Assembly: GCA_002307185.1 (NCBI GenBank)
Contig: DBTT01000038.1
Location: forward strand, 78,066 to 142,065
DNA: 64,000 bases
Reading direction: 5' to 3'
Source: Bacteroidales bacterium UBA1309
Lineage (GTDB): Bacteria > Bacteroidota > Bacteroidia > Bacteroidales > Dysgonomonadaceae
The position numbers and the translations under genes were made by a program. Of this stretch, positions 27,018-36,369 are shown piece by piece. The notes beneath the pieces were generated by a model, which worked only from the letters and a program-made list of their open reading frames with translations, did no database searches and was not told the DNA's origin. Every line of letters begins with the position of its first letter. Positions within the stretch are counted from its first letter, which is position 1.

Positions 27018-27120
27018 AAACAGAATTTTATATTATAACTAAAAAGTGTCACTTAAAGGTAAAATAGTGTCAGTATATGCCAATGTAAGATACTATTTTT
27101 GACATAGTGAAATTCTGTTT
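27018..27120 (+). promoter_or_regulatory. Control region of the mannan PUL (susC promoter and candidate AraC sites)
   Basis: Two copies of AGTGTCA at 27045-27051 and 27066-27072 are exactly 21 bp apart, two helical turns, and the similarity extends to about 14 of 18 positions. The downstream copy ends 21 bp before an exact -7 box TATTTTTG (27094-27101), so it covers the -33 place, where no TTG exists. An 11-bp perfect inverted repeat, AAACAGAATTT (27018-27028) and AAATTCTGTTT (27110-27120), brackets the whole region. This is the layout expected for an activator-dependent promoter. Confidence 0.6.
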
Positions 27121-27162
27121 AATTGTGAAGTCCTAATTAATAATAACGGTTAATCTTAAACT

Positions 27163-30100
27163 ATGAAAAGATTATTTTTTATCTTACTCTTATTCTGTGC
27201 GATACCTCCCAGCTTGATGCTTGCACAAGAAGTGCAAATCACTGGTGTTGTCACAGATGCTTCAGACGGTTCCCCTATTATTGGCGCTACAGTGCTTAGC
27301 TCTTCGAAAAAGGGAACGGCCACCGATCTCAACGGGCGATATATTATCTCTGCAAAGAAAGGGGAAACTCTTACTTTCTCATATCTGGGCATGGAAACCA
27401 AATCCGTGAAAGTGGACTCGCGCACAAGGATTGATGTTGCTCTGAACGAAAACAATTCCGTGCTGAACGAGGTAGTGGTGGTTGGTTATGGCACCATGAA
27501 GAAACGAGATCTTTCAGGTGCAGTCGGGCAAATCAAAGCCGAAGACTTGATGAAAGGCAATCCTTCGGATTTTGGGCAAGGACTGCAAGGCAAAATGGCG
27601 GGTGTGACTATCAATCAAAACGATGGTGCTCCAGGAGCCGGATTGAGTATCACCGTGCGTGGAGCCAACTCCATCACAACAGGCACTCAACCTTTATATG
27701 TTGTCGATGGCATACCTTTTGATGTGGCAACAATGCCAACGAGTGATGCCAATGAGAATAATAATCAGACGAATAATCCATTGTCTTTTATTAATCCGCA
27801 CGATATCCAATCGATTGAAGTATTGAAAGATGCCTCGGCTACCGCCATCTATGGCTCACGTGGAGCCAACGGCGTGATACTCATCACCACCAAACGGGGA
27901 GAAGTCGGAAAAGACAAAGTACAGTTTTCATCCAACTTTTCCGTGTCTTCTGTGGGCAAGAAAGTGAAGATGTTGGATGCGGAGACTTATGCCAATTACA
28001 TCAATGAAGAAACAATCAACAGCTACAATTATTCTGGCAAGACCTATACCTCCTTGCCGTACCCTGGAGTATGGAACTATACTTATGACACGAATACGGG
28101 GGCAGTTCTTACTAATTCTGGTACTTATATGCCTGCTCCATCAGATTATAGCAATACGGGGACTTACACCGATCAATATGGTAATTCCACGATTGTGGAC
28201 AAAGCTGATTGGCAAGATTTGATATATCAGAAAGGTTTTTCCCAAGAATATAACCTGAGTGTTAATGGGGGATCGGATAAAGGATGGCATGCATATTCGG
28301 GAAACTACTTGGATCAAGAAGGTATTATAAAAAACACAGGTTTTACACGTTATAGCTTGCGGGCAAACATTGGACGTCATGTTACCAATTGGTTGGAGAT
28401 AGGGTTGAACACGAGCTACACACATACGTTGACCAACTTTACGAAGACAAATGCTTATGATTACGGGATAATGCGTTCTGCATTGTTGTTTCCTCCGACA
28501 TATGGCCCTAGTATGGACACGAATACAGAAGCCAACTTAAGCTGGTTGGCTGCCAATCCGTATGCTTATGTAAGCTCTGCTGTGGATGAACTAAAGTCGA
28601 TCAGTGTATTTAATTCTTCTTATGCAGAGATCAAGTTATTCCCATTCCTGAAGTTTAGACAAAATCTTGGCCTCTCCTACAATAGCAACAACCGTGGTAC
28701 CTATTATGGGCGTCGTACTCAAGAAGGTTCATCGACCTCAAATATTAATGGAAAAGCAGGTCAAAGTTATTCCGACTGGGAGCATCTAACTGCCGAATCA
28801 TTGTTGAGCTTTGAAAAAACCTTCGGGATTCACAGCCTCAATGCTGTATTCGGGTTCACTGCGGAAAATGGAAAAGGATCATGGAACTCGATCACGGTGA
28901 CAGGGTTTCCTGACGATTACACAACGTATAAGGATTTGAGCCGCGGAACAACAGTTTTGACTCCTAAAAGCGGGACTTCCAAGCAGGCTCTTGTTTCTTT
29001 ATTGGGACGTGTCAATTATGTATTAAAGGACAAATATATCTTCACGACATCCATCCGTAGGGATGGTTCCAGCAGGTTCTCGGATAACCATAAATGGGCT
29101 AACTTTCTTTCTGGGGCGTTTGGCTGGAGAGCTTCTGAAGAGACTTTTATCAAGAATCTTAATATATTTAGCAATTTGAAACTGCGAACAAGTTACGGTG
29201 AAACAGGTAACCAAGGTATTTCAATTTACCGGACAATTCAGTTGCTGGAACCTTCCAATTATGTATTTGGCGGGACATTGGCAAGTGGTTCTGCTGAAAT
29301 AGCTTCCAGAGGGCCGGTTTCTCCGGATGTGCGTTGGGAGACTACACGTCAAATAAATGCCGGCATTGATTTCGGATTTCTTGACAACCGGTTTAGTTTG
29401 ACTGCAGATTATTATCGCAAAAAGACGGACGATCTTCTTCAGGAAGCATTGATCGCACCATCAAATGGATTTTCTACCATAATGACCAATAGAGGAGCAG
29501 TCGTAAATCAAGGCTGGGAGTTCACTGGGAATTTTGCCGTCGTGCAGAATAAATCTTTCACATGGAATGTGTCGGCAAACATCTCTTTCAACACGAATAA
29601 AATAGAAGGATTGGATTCAGACAAATTTGCCGCATCGCTTTGGTATAGTGCCGGTAGCGTGTTTATTCAACGGAATGGTTATCCTATGACATCAATCTAT
29701 GGCTATGTGGAAGATGGCTTATACAAGAATGAGGCTGAAGTTAGAGCCGACAAGCAATATGCAAATTCAACTGAGGCAACTGTTAAAGCCAAAGTTGGAG
29801 AAATAAAGTATCGTGATTTGAACGATGATGGTGCAATTACAACAGCCGACCAGACAATTATTGGCAACACAAACCCTGATTTTATCTATGGGATTACGAA
29901 CAGTTTCTCATTCAAAAACTTTACGCTAAGTTTCTTGCTCCAGGGAAGCCAGGGAAATGACATTTTCAATGGGAACTTGCTAGACATGCAAGTGGCCAAT
30001 ATCGGCAATATCCCTGAGTTCATATACAATAGCCGCTTCACAGAGGCAAATGCCGAAAATGCCAAATGGCCGAAAGCGATAGCCTCTTATGACCGCACGA

Positions 30101-30372
30101 TGCTTGTCTCAAACCGCTATGTGGAAGATGGATCTTACCTCAAGTTGAAATCGTTGAACATGGGATACACTTGGAAACCGAAGAACTTCATTAAGGGAAT
30201 TGATGCGGTCAATTTGAGCATGACTGCGACGAATCTCTTTACGATTACCAATTATAGCTGGTTTGACCCCGATGTAAATGCTTTTGGTTCAGATGCTACC
30301 CGCAAAGGGGTAGATATCTATTCCTATCCGAGTTCCCGTACCTTTTCTTTCGGGTTGAGAGTCGATTTCTAA
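27163..30372 (+). CDS. SusC/RagA-family TonB-linked outer-membrane transporter
   Basis: A 1069-residue outer-membrane protein. The order is: signal peptide (residues 1-22), a CarboxypepD_reg-like domain with VVTDASDGSPIIGATV (about 24-97), the hinge with LNEVVVVGYGTMKKRDLSGA, the plug domain with QPLYVVDGIP and SIEVLKDASATAIYGSRGANGVILITTK (ending near 250), and a long beta-barrel ending in FGLRVDF. SusC proteins import oligosaccharides using energy from TonB-ExbBD, with the SusD lipoprotein as lid. First gene of the locus, so it defines the entry step. The sugar is inferred from the GH26/GH5/GH130 neighbours. Confidence 0.96.
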   Translation: MKRLFFILLLFCAIPPSLMLAQEVQITGVVTDASDGSPIIGATVLSSSKKGTATDLNGRYIISAKKGETLTFSYLGMETKSVKVDSRTRIDVALNENNSVLNEVVVVGYGTMKKRDLSGAVGQIKAEDLMKGNPSDFGQGLQGKMAGVTINQNDGAPGAGLSITVRGANSITTGTQPLYVVDGIPFDVATMPTSDANENNNQTNNPLSFINPHDIQSIEVLKDASATAIYGSRGANGVILITTKRGEVGKDKVQFSSNFSVSSVGKKVKMLDAETYANYINEETINSYNYSGKTYTSLPYPGVWNYTYDTNTGAVLTNSGTYMPAPSDYSNTGTYTDQYGNSTIVDKADWQDLIYQKGFSQEYNLSVNGGSDKGWHAYSGNYLDQEGIIKNTGFTRYSLRANIGRHVTNWLEIGLNTSYTHTLTNFTKTNAYDYGIMRSALLFPPTYGPSMDTNTEANLSWLAANPYAYVSSAVDELKSISVFNSSYAEIKLFPFLKFRQNLGLSYNSNNRGTYYGRRTQEGSSTSNINGKAGQSYSDWEHLTAESLLSFEKTFGIHSLNAVFGFTAENGKGSWNSITVTGFPDDYTTYKDLSRGTTVLTPKSGTSKQALVSLLGRVNYVLKDKYIFTTSIRRDGSSRFSDNHKWANFLSGAFGWRASEETFIKNLNIFSNLKLRTSYGETGNQGISIYRTIQLLEPSNYVFGGTLASGSAEIASRGPVSPDVRWETTRQINAGIDFGFLDNRFSLTADYYRKKTDDLLQEALIAPSNGFSTIMTNRGAVVNQGWEFTGNFAVVQNKSFTWNVSANISFNTNKIEGLDSDKFAASLWYSAGSVFIQRNGYPMTSIYGYVEDGLYKNEAEVRADKQYANSTEATVKAKVGEIKYRDLNDDGAITTADQTIIGNTNPDFIYGITNSFSFKNFTLSFLLQGSQGNDIFNGNLLDMQVANIGNIPEFIYNSRFTEANAENAKWPKAIASYDRTMLVSNRYVEDGSYLKLKSLNMGYTWKPKNFIKGIDAVNLSMTATNLFTITNYSWFDPDVNAFGSDATRKGVDIYSYPSSRTFSFGLRVDF

Positions 30373-30394
30373 TAATCTAATATTGTTGATAACT

Positions 30395-32146
30395 ATGAAA
30401 TACGTAAAAATATATATCGCAGTTGCAGTCCTGATGGTAAGTGTTGTGTCGTTTACTTCCTGCAATGATTTTTTAAAAGAAAAGCCCGAAAGTAGCATCG
30501 GCCCCGATGATGTCGGTGATTCGGACGATGCCGTTGATGTCTGGGTGACAGGTGTGTATAACAAGTGGTTGAATACTGCTTTTCTATACGATCAGTTTCC
30601 GTTGGTGCTGGAAAAGGATAACGATTATACATCAGGCCCCGACTGGGCAATGGCGTATCTAGGAGCAGGGAATTTCCAAAATACGGCCTCTGAATGTGAT
30701 GTCATGTGGGAAAACCTGTATCAGCTGATTGAACGGAGTAACTTCGCTATCAAGTACATTTCAGCGATGACTAATGCCACAGAAAGTTACAAGAACAACG
30801 CACTTGGAGAATTGTACTTTCAAAAAGCCTTTGCCTTCTTTCTCCTGACCAGGGCTTATGGCGAAATACCTCTTCCTCTAAAAGCTGTCACTGACGGTGA
30901 AGATATGAACTTGCCGCGCGAATCCATCCCAAATGTGTATGCGGAAATCATCTCTTTGCTTGAGGAGGCTGCATCCTTAATGTACACCATAGACAACTCG
31001 GCATACCAGAAAGGCCACGTCTCTGCGGGAACCGCTGCCGGCCTTTTGGCTAAAGTATATGCCACCATGGCCTCGGGTTCCCTGAGTAATGCCCAAATGA
31101 CAGTGCGCACGGGGACGGCAACTTCTACCAACGGAGATGAGGTCACTCTGACATTACCTGTTTCAAAGACATTCACCAAAGATGTGGTGGAAGGCTATGA
31201 ATCTTTTGATACACAAGCATGTTATACGAATGCCGCCAAATGGGCAAAGGCAGTGATGGATGGAGATTATGGCAGTTATTCTTTGCTCTCGTATAGTAAT
31301 TTATGGAATAAATCTTACCGCTACGCATCAGAATTTATGTTTTCCATTGAAACTGTTTCTGGAAACAGCGACTATCACATGGGGGTAGGTTTGTATTACA
31401 ATGGAGTCTATAATTCTTCCAGTAGGATTACAACAGGCCATTGGCTAGGGAATCGCTATCATTGGTATGCCTTGTTCGACTCGGATGACTACCGCATTGT
31501 GGACGGCGTCCAGCACCGCTGGGTAAATGAATACCAAGCATCATACAACGGAGGCTTCTATTACCCGAATAATGCTGAATACACGTTGAAGGCTACCGGT
31601 TACGATGCAAGTGGCAATAAAGTTGCCGATCCTGTATCCCCATACAATGACGGTCTTAGTTATGGATATAATCTTGGTTACGAATGTCTGGCTTTCACCA
31701 CCAAATATGCCGATGTGACCGACAACACCACCAAAGATCAGGATGCTCCTTGGCCTTTCTTGCGCTATGCAGATGTAGTTCTGGTTTATGCAGAAGCTCA
31801 AAACGAACTGGGTAATTCAGGTGATGCAATTACTGCGCTTAACTTGATAAGGGCAAGAGCCAATGCCACTTTGGCAACAACAACTGGTGATGGGGCATTG
31901 ACAACTCAGCTGGCCATCCGTTCTGCCATTTTTGAAGAACGTGCCAAAGAATTGGCTTGCGAAGGTGACCGCCGTTGGGATTTATTGCGCTGGGGTATTT
32001 ACCTGCAGGCGATGAACGCCATCGGAGGATATGACGAATCGGGTGTTTACAAAACTCGTACATCCAAGCACCTTTTGTATCCATTGCCAACCGATGAAGT
32101 CAATGCGAATTCTTCGATTACGACGAACAACCCTGGTTGGAACTAA
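30395..32146 (+). CDS. SusD/RagB-family surface glycan-binding lipoprotein
   Basis: A 583-residue lipoprotein partnering SusC. The frame opens with TTG codons, but ATG 30395 gives a proper lipoprotein signal: a hydrophobic stretch and then SFTSC, with Cys23 as the acyl site. Family features are KAFAFFLLTRAYGEIPL (tetratricopeptide region), PFLRYADVVLVYAEAQNELG, ALNLIRARA near the C-terminus, and the final EERAKELACEGDRRWDLLRWG and LLYPLPTDEVNAN. It caps the SusC barrel and captures oligosaccharides. 22 bp after susC. Confidence 0.95.
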   Translation: MKYVKIYIAVAVLMVSVVSFTSCNDFLKEKPESSIGPDDVGDSDDAVDVWVTGVYNKWLNTAFLYDQFPLVLEKDNDYTSGPDWAMAYLGAGNFQNTASECDVMWENLYQLIERSNFAIKYISAMTNATESYKNNALGELYFQKAFAFFLLTRAYGEIPLPLKAVTDGEDMNLPRESIPNVYAEIISLLEEAASLMYTIDNSAYQKGHVSAGTAAGLLAKVYATMASGSLSNAQMTVRTGTATSTNGDEVTLTLPVSKTFTKDVVEGYESFDTQACYTNAAKWAKAVMDGDYGSYSLLSYSNLWNKSYRYASEFMFSIETVSGNSDYHMGVGLYYNGVYNSSSRITTGHWLGNRYHWYALFDSDDYRIVDGVQHRWVNEYQASYNGGFYYPNNAEYTLKATGYDASGNKVADPVSPYNDGLSYGYNLGYECLAFTTKYADVTDNTTKDQDAPWPFLRYADVVLVYAEAQNELGNSGDAITALNLIRARANATLATTTGDGALTTQLAIRSAIFEERAKELACEGDRRWDLLRWGIYLQAMNAIGGYDESGVYKTRTSKHLLYPLPTDEVNANSSITTNNPGWN

Positions 32147-32178
32147 CGACAATAATTTTAATCCAAAAAAAGCATATT

Positions 32179-33366
32179 ATGAAACTATATGATATAAAAA
32201 CAGGGGCTTTGCTTTTGATGATGCTTGTCGGCTTGGCTTCCTGCCAAGAGATCGTGACTTACAACGATGGCTACGATGACGGGATGACTTCGACCGGAGT
32301 TCCCACGATCACATACATTTATGAAGTGGGAGATACCGCCTTGACCACTCCTATCACAGAAGGAGACTTGAAAGACATGATCCATGTTACTGGAACCAAC
32401 TTGAGCAATGTGAAAAAGATTTTGCTCAACGACGTGGAGGTGCCTCTAAATACGGTTTATGCAAAAGCAAAAGATTCCTATTTCCCGATTCCTCGTGTAG
32501 TACCCGGAGAGATTACAAACAAGTTGGTATATACGACAGAATTAGGCGAAGTGACATATGATTTCACGGTGAATGTGCCGGATGTAGAAATAACCGGCTT
32601 GGCCAACGAATTCGCAATGCCCGGGGATACGGTGCAGGTGAAAGGCGATTTCTTCGACTTATACGGTTTCACCACCGATGGCTCTGGAACAGCAACCGTC
32701 ACGATGGATGGAAAGGCCGTGGCCGTGGATTCTTTGACCGAGGATTATATGTCGGTGATCATACCTTCGGATGCCGCCGATAATTCAGTCATTGCATTTA
32801 CCTATACGGATAAAACGGGAACTACCATGACCACGAATCTTCCATATCGCCAGACTCAAACATTGATTTGGCCGGACTTGGCCAATTACAGCCAATATGG
32901 ATTGTGGGCAGGAACAAGTAATATCGTGGATGGCACAGGTACTGGCCAGCCGGAAGCCCTGTATGGTTCTTATGTCCGTGTGACGGGAAGTTACAGCGCC
33001 TGGTCGTGGAACAACCTGCCATGTGGTGGATTTAATCTCTCCAATGCCGATGCGGTAGCGAATCCGGGCAATTATTATTTCAAATTTGAGGTTAATTCAG
33101 CGACAAGTTATCCTTTTTATGATTCTGGCAGTTTTGGATACCTTTTCCAGTTGAACAGCCCTACGTCGTATGCATGGAATCCTTCTTCCGAGTCAAGTTA
33201 CAACACGTATGGAAAATGGAAGACGATCCAAATTCCACTAACATCTGTGGCAAATGCTGGTCTTTCATTAGGTTGGACTAATTTCTACTTCATTCTTCAG
33301 CCCAACAGTGATTGGAGCGTGCAGCACAATTTTGCCAACTTCCGTATAGAGAAAAAGACATTTTAA
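32179..33366 (+). CDS. Surface glycan-binding protein with IPT/TIG-like domains (SusE/F position)
   Basis: A 395-residue lipoprotein: MKLYDIKTGALLLMMLVGLASC has Cys22 as the acylated residue, then a short Asp/Gly-rich linker. Two beta-sandwich segments of IPT/TIG type follow, one with DMIHVTGTNLSNVKKILLND and one with GLANEFAMPGDTVQVKGDFF. The last 150 residues are rich in Trp and Tyr (QTLIWPDLANYSQYGLWAG and SWNNLPCGGF), as in glycan-binding faces. Its place right after SusD is the usual place for the SusE/SusF-type binding protein. It would hold glucomannan at the cell surface. The upstream in-frame extension overlaps the susD stop and is rejected. Confidence 0.82.
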   Translation: MKLYDIKTGALLLMMLVGLASCQEIVTYNDGYDDGMTSTGVPTITYIYEVGDTALTTPITEGDLKDMIHVTGTNLSNVKKILLNDVEVPLNTVYAKAKDSYFPIPRVVPGEITNKLVYTTELGEVTYDFTVNVPDVEITGLANEFAMPGDTVQVKGDFFDLYGFTTDGSGTATVTMDGKAVAVDSLTEDYMSVIIPSDAADNSVIAFTYTDKTGTTMTTNLPYRQTQTLIWPDLANYSQYGLWAGTSNIVDGTGTGQPEALYGSYVRVTGSYSAWSWNNLPCGGFNLSNADAVANPGNYYFKFEVNSATSYPFYDSGSFGYLFQLNSPTSYAWNPSSESSYNTYGKWKTIQIPLTSVANAGLSLGWTNFYFILQPNSDWSVQHNFANFRIEKKTF

Positions 33367-33385
33367 AATCAATAGCAAGTCATTG

Positions 33386-33407
33386 CGGCGGCATAAATGT
33401 GCCGCCG
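33386..33407 (+). promoter_or_regulatory. Intercistronic GC-rich hairpin after the glycan-binding gene
   Basis: CGGCGGCA and TGCCGCCG form a perfect 8-bp stem with a 6-nt loop. No strong T-run follows, so it may shield the upstream mRNA or lower downstream expression rather than fully terminate. Confidence 0.6.
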
Positions 33408-33436
33408 TCCTGATTTACTGATTAATTTACACCACC

Positions 33437-34816
33437 ATGCGATTGACTCAGGTTAAGGTTCTATATTTGGCTTTTCTTGTATTTCTTAGCACGGCTTGTT
33501 CCGGATCGGGAGACGACAATAGCGTCACCGACGAAACAGCGCCACAGGTAAGTTCCACTTCGCCTGCAGCCTCTTCTGAAAGCACTGTGGCTGGCACAAC
33601 AACTATATCAATCACATACGACGAGCCTATTTCGGTATTGTCGCCATCTTATGTGACTATCAACGGCACAAAAGTGGCACCCAAAGCATCTGGAAATGTT
33701 TTGTCATTCAGTTTTACGCTTGAAGCCAATACTTCCTATGCTGTCACTGTGGCATCTCCATCTGTGGAAGATGCTGCCGGAAATGTGGCGGCAACTTATA
33801 GCTTCAGCTTTACCACAGCTTTAGGCACTTCCGGATTTAATGCTTCGGGTTTTTCGATCGCTTCCAGCCTTTGCACCCCAAGCCCATCATCTCAAGCAGC
33901 AAAGGTGTATGATTTCTTGAAGGAAAATTTTGGAAACAAAATGATTTCGGGAACGATGGCCAATGTCAACTACAACATCGAAGAGGCGCAATGGGTGTAT
34001 GACCAAACAGGAAAATGGCCTGCATTGACCTGCATCGATTATCTCCACTTGATGTATTCTCCGGCCAACTGGATCGACTATTCCGACATCTCCATCCTGC
34101 AAAATTGGTGGAACAACAACGGTTTGGTGGCGGCCATGTGGCATTGGAACGTGCCCAAAAGCGAAGGTTCCACAGACTATACTTTTGGCGTGGATACCCA
34201 GTTTAAAGCATCGAATGCAACGGTTGACGGCACATGGGAAAACACTGTGGTGAAGGCCGATTTGGAAAAAATATCCGCTTATTTATTGTTGCTAAAAAAT
34301 GCCGACATCCCCGTTATCTGGCGTCCTCTGCATGAAGCTTCGGGCAACATTTATCAATATACGGGAGGCACAGCCTGGTTTTGGTGGGGGAATGATGGGG
34401 CTGACGCCTACAAGAAGCTGTGGAAATATATGTTCGACTATTTTCAAGGAAAAGGGCTGAACAATTTGATCTGGGTGTGGACTACCGAAACCGCCGACAG
34501 TGATTTTTACCCTGGCGACGATTATGTCGATATCGTGGGGTGCGACATTTACCCAAGCAGCGATGTGCATGCTTCACAATCCGCTACGTTCAATAAGGTG
34601 CTTGGCATCACGAATAAAAAAATGATAACCTTGTCGGAATGTGGGGGAATTCCAAATCCAAACTTGATGTATGCCAACGGGGATATGTGGTCTTGGTTTA
34701 TGCCTTGGTATGGCGATTACACCACCAGCGACACCCAAAATGGAGCTGCCTATTGGAAAACCATTATGTCGAACAGTTTGGTGGTCACGCGTGATCAGAT
34801 GCCTTCATTGAAATAG
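33437..34816 (+). CDS. GH26 beta-mannanase lipoprotein with N-terminal Ig-like domain
   Basis: A 459-residue lipoprotein: signal ending in LSTAC with the lipid Cys, then a Ser/Asp linker typical for export to the cell surface. Residues about 35-130 are a SbsA/Big_5-type Ig-like domain (DEPISVLSPSYVTINGTKV). The rest is a GH26 barrel with Glu300 in RPLHEASG as acid/base and Glu401 in LSECGG as nucleophile. These positions are those of endo-beta-1,4-mannanases. It likely cleaves mannan outside the cell to feed SusCD. A second GH26 without lipobox lies at 46.4 kb; the two probably work in different compartments. Confidence 0.9.
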   Translation: MRLTQVKVLYLAFLVFLSTACSGSGDDNSVTDETAPQVSSTSPAASSESTVAGTTTISITYDEPISVLSPSYVTINGTKVAPKASGNVLSFSFTLEANTSYAVTVASPSVEDAAGNVAATYSFSFTTALGTSGFNASGFSIASSLCTPSPSSQAAKVYDFLKENFGNKMISGTMANVNYNIEEAQWVYDQTGKWPALTCIDYLHLMYSPANWIDYSDISILQNWWNNNGLVAAMWHWNVPKSEGSTDYTFGVDTQFKASNATVDGTWENTVVKADLEKISAYLLLLKNADIPVIWRPLHEASGNIYQYTGGTAWFWWGNDGADAYKKLWKYMFDYFQGKGLNNLIWVWTTETADSDFYPGDDYVDIVGCDIYPSSDVHASQSATFNKVLGITNKKMITLSECGGIPNPNLMYANGDMWSWFMPWYGDYTTSDTQNGAAYWKTIMSNSLVVTRDQMPSLK

Positions 34817-34843
34817 AGTATTGAAATATAACTTCTAACAAAT

Positions 34844-36286
34844 ATGAAACGAACAATTATTGCTTTTTTGTCATTTTTCTCTTTGACTGTTTCAGCCCAA
34901 TGGGCATTCCGATTGCCAGCAATCATCAGCAATCATGCTGTTTTTCAACAATCGGCTAACGTCAAATTGTGGGGTTGGGCGCAAAGCGGAAGCACTGTGA
35001 AAATCTGTTGTAGCTGGAATCCATCGGATACCGTAAAAGCCGAACCAGGCAAAGATTGGACATGGGAAGCAGCTGTGAAAACACCGAAAGCAGGCGGACC
35101 TTATACTATCACCTTTATCAGCAGTACTCAGAAAGTCGTGGTTTCTGACATCCTGATTGGTGAAGTTTGGTTGTGTTCGGGCCAGTCAAACATGGAATAT
35201 GCTTTCAACTGGGCTGCTGGTGTGTTGGATGCAGGAGATGCCGTTGCGAAATCAACAAACAACGAATTGCGCTATTTTCAATTGGCACACACCTATAGCA
35301 ATTTTCCCGTTGAAAACTCCGATGGCGAATGGAAAATCAGTTCGCCCGAAACGACTCCTTCCATGAGCGTGGCGGGTTATTTCTTTGGGAAAACCTTGAA
35401 CCAACGGTTGAAAGTCCCCGTAGGGCTGATTGCCTCTTATTGGGGCGGAACGAGCGTACAGGCTTGGACACCTCAGGAAGTATATCAAAAAGATCCTGAA
35501 TTGAAGAAGGCGGCAGATCGATTGAATCCTGTCAATTGGAGTCCGGTGGAGCCATCCGTGATCTACAACTCCATGCTTTTCCCTTTAAAGAATTACCGCA
35601 TTGCCGGAGCCATCTGGTATCAAGGCGAAGCTAATACAGAGCATCCCGAAGATTACGGGAAATTGTTCGAAGGATTGATTACCGGCTGGAGAGAAGCATT
35701 CGATAACGATTTTCCCTTCTACTATGTGCAAATTGCTCCGTGGAGCGGATATTGGGGAATCAGTTCGGCCTTGCTTCGCGAACAGCAGGAAAAAACATTG
35801 AAATTGCCCAAAACGGGACTAATCTCAGTGGCGGATCTGGTGGACGACATATCGGATATTCATCCCCGAATTAAAAAGGAAGTGGGAATGCGATTAATCA
35901 ACCTGGCTCTAACCGAGCAATACGGTGTGACGGGATTGCAACCTTACTTTCCGAAATATGCAGGACATTCAATAAAGAAAGACAAAGTGACTATCTCGTT
36001 AAAATCATTAGGCAGGCTGACATGCAAGGCTAAAACTCCGGCCAATTTCGAAATTTCAGGTGCAGACAAGAAATTCTATCCGGCTGTGGCGAAAATTGAA
36101 ACGGATGGATCCATTGCCCTTTCTTCCAAATATGTAAAAGTTCCTGTTGCAGTTCGTTATTGCTTCACCAACGACGGTGTGCCTGACTTGTTCGATACCA
36201 ATGGATTGCCTTTGCTGCCATTCAGGACAGACGATTGGAATTCGGTTTTTACGGATAAAAAAAACAAAGATCACAATTATAAATAA
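34844..36286 (+). CDS. SGNH-type (SASA-like) carbohydrate acetylesterase
   Basis: A 480-residue secreted protein with a signal peptide ending near LTVSAQ. The SGNH hydrolase block I is EVWLCSGQSNMEYAF, with the Ser in GQSNM as nucleophile near residue 112. The GGTSVQAWTP and AIWYQGEANTEHPEDYG segments are blocks of the sialate-O-acetylesterase family, and the catalytic His is probably in DISDIHPRIKKEVG. Members deacetylate many sugars, not only sialic acid. In this locus the natural role would be removing acetyl groups from glucomannan before GH26 and GH5 act. Confidence 0.84.
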   Translation: MKRTIIAFLSFFSLTVSAQWAFRLPAIISNHAVFQQSANVKLWGWAQSGSTVKICCSWNPSDTVKAEPGKDWTWEAAVKTPKAGGPYTITFISSTQKVVVSDILIGEVWLCSGQSNMEYAFNWAAGVLDAGDAVAKSTNNELRYFQLAHTYSNFPVENSDGEWKISSPETTPSMSVAGYFFGKTLNQRLKVPVGLIASYWGGTSVQAWTPQEVYQKDPELKKAADRLNPVNWSPVEPSVIYNSMLFPLKNYRIAGAIWYQGEANTEHPEDYGKLFEGLITGWREAFDNDFPFYYVQIAPWSGYWGISSALLREQQEKTLKLPKTGLISVADLVDDISDIHPRIKKEVGMRLINLALTEQYGVTGLQPYFPKYAGHSIKKDKVTISLKSLGRLTCKAKTPANFEISGADKKFYPAVAKIETDGSIALSSKYVKVPVAVRYCFTNDGVPDLFDTNGLPLLPFRTDDWNSVFTDKKNKDHNYK

Positions 36287-36369
36287 ACTGTTTGATGCCA
36301 GTTGATCTTTATTTTTTAAGTAAAAACTGGTGATAAGAAAAGGATTGACTTATAAAGATATAAAACAAT

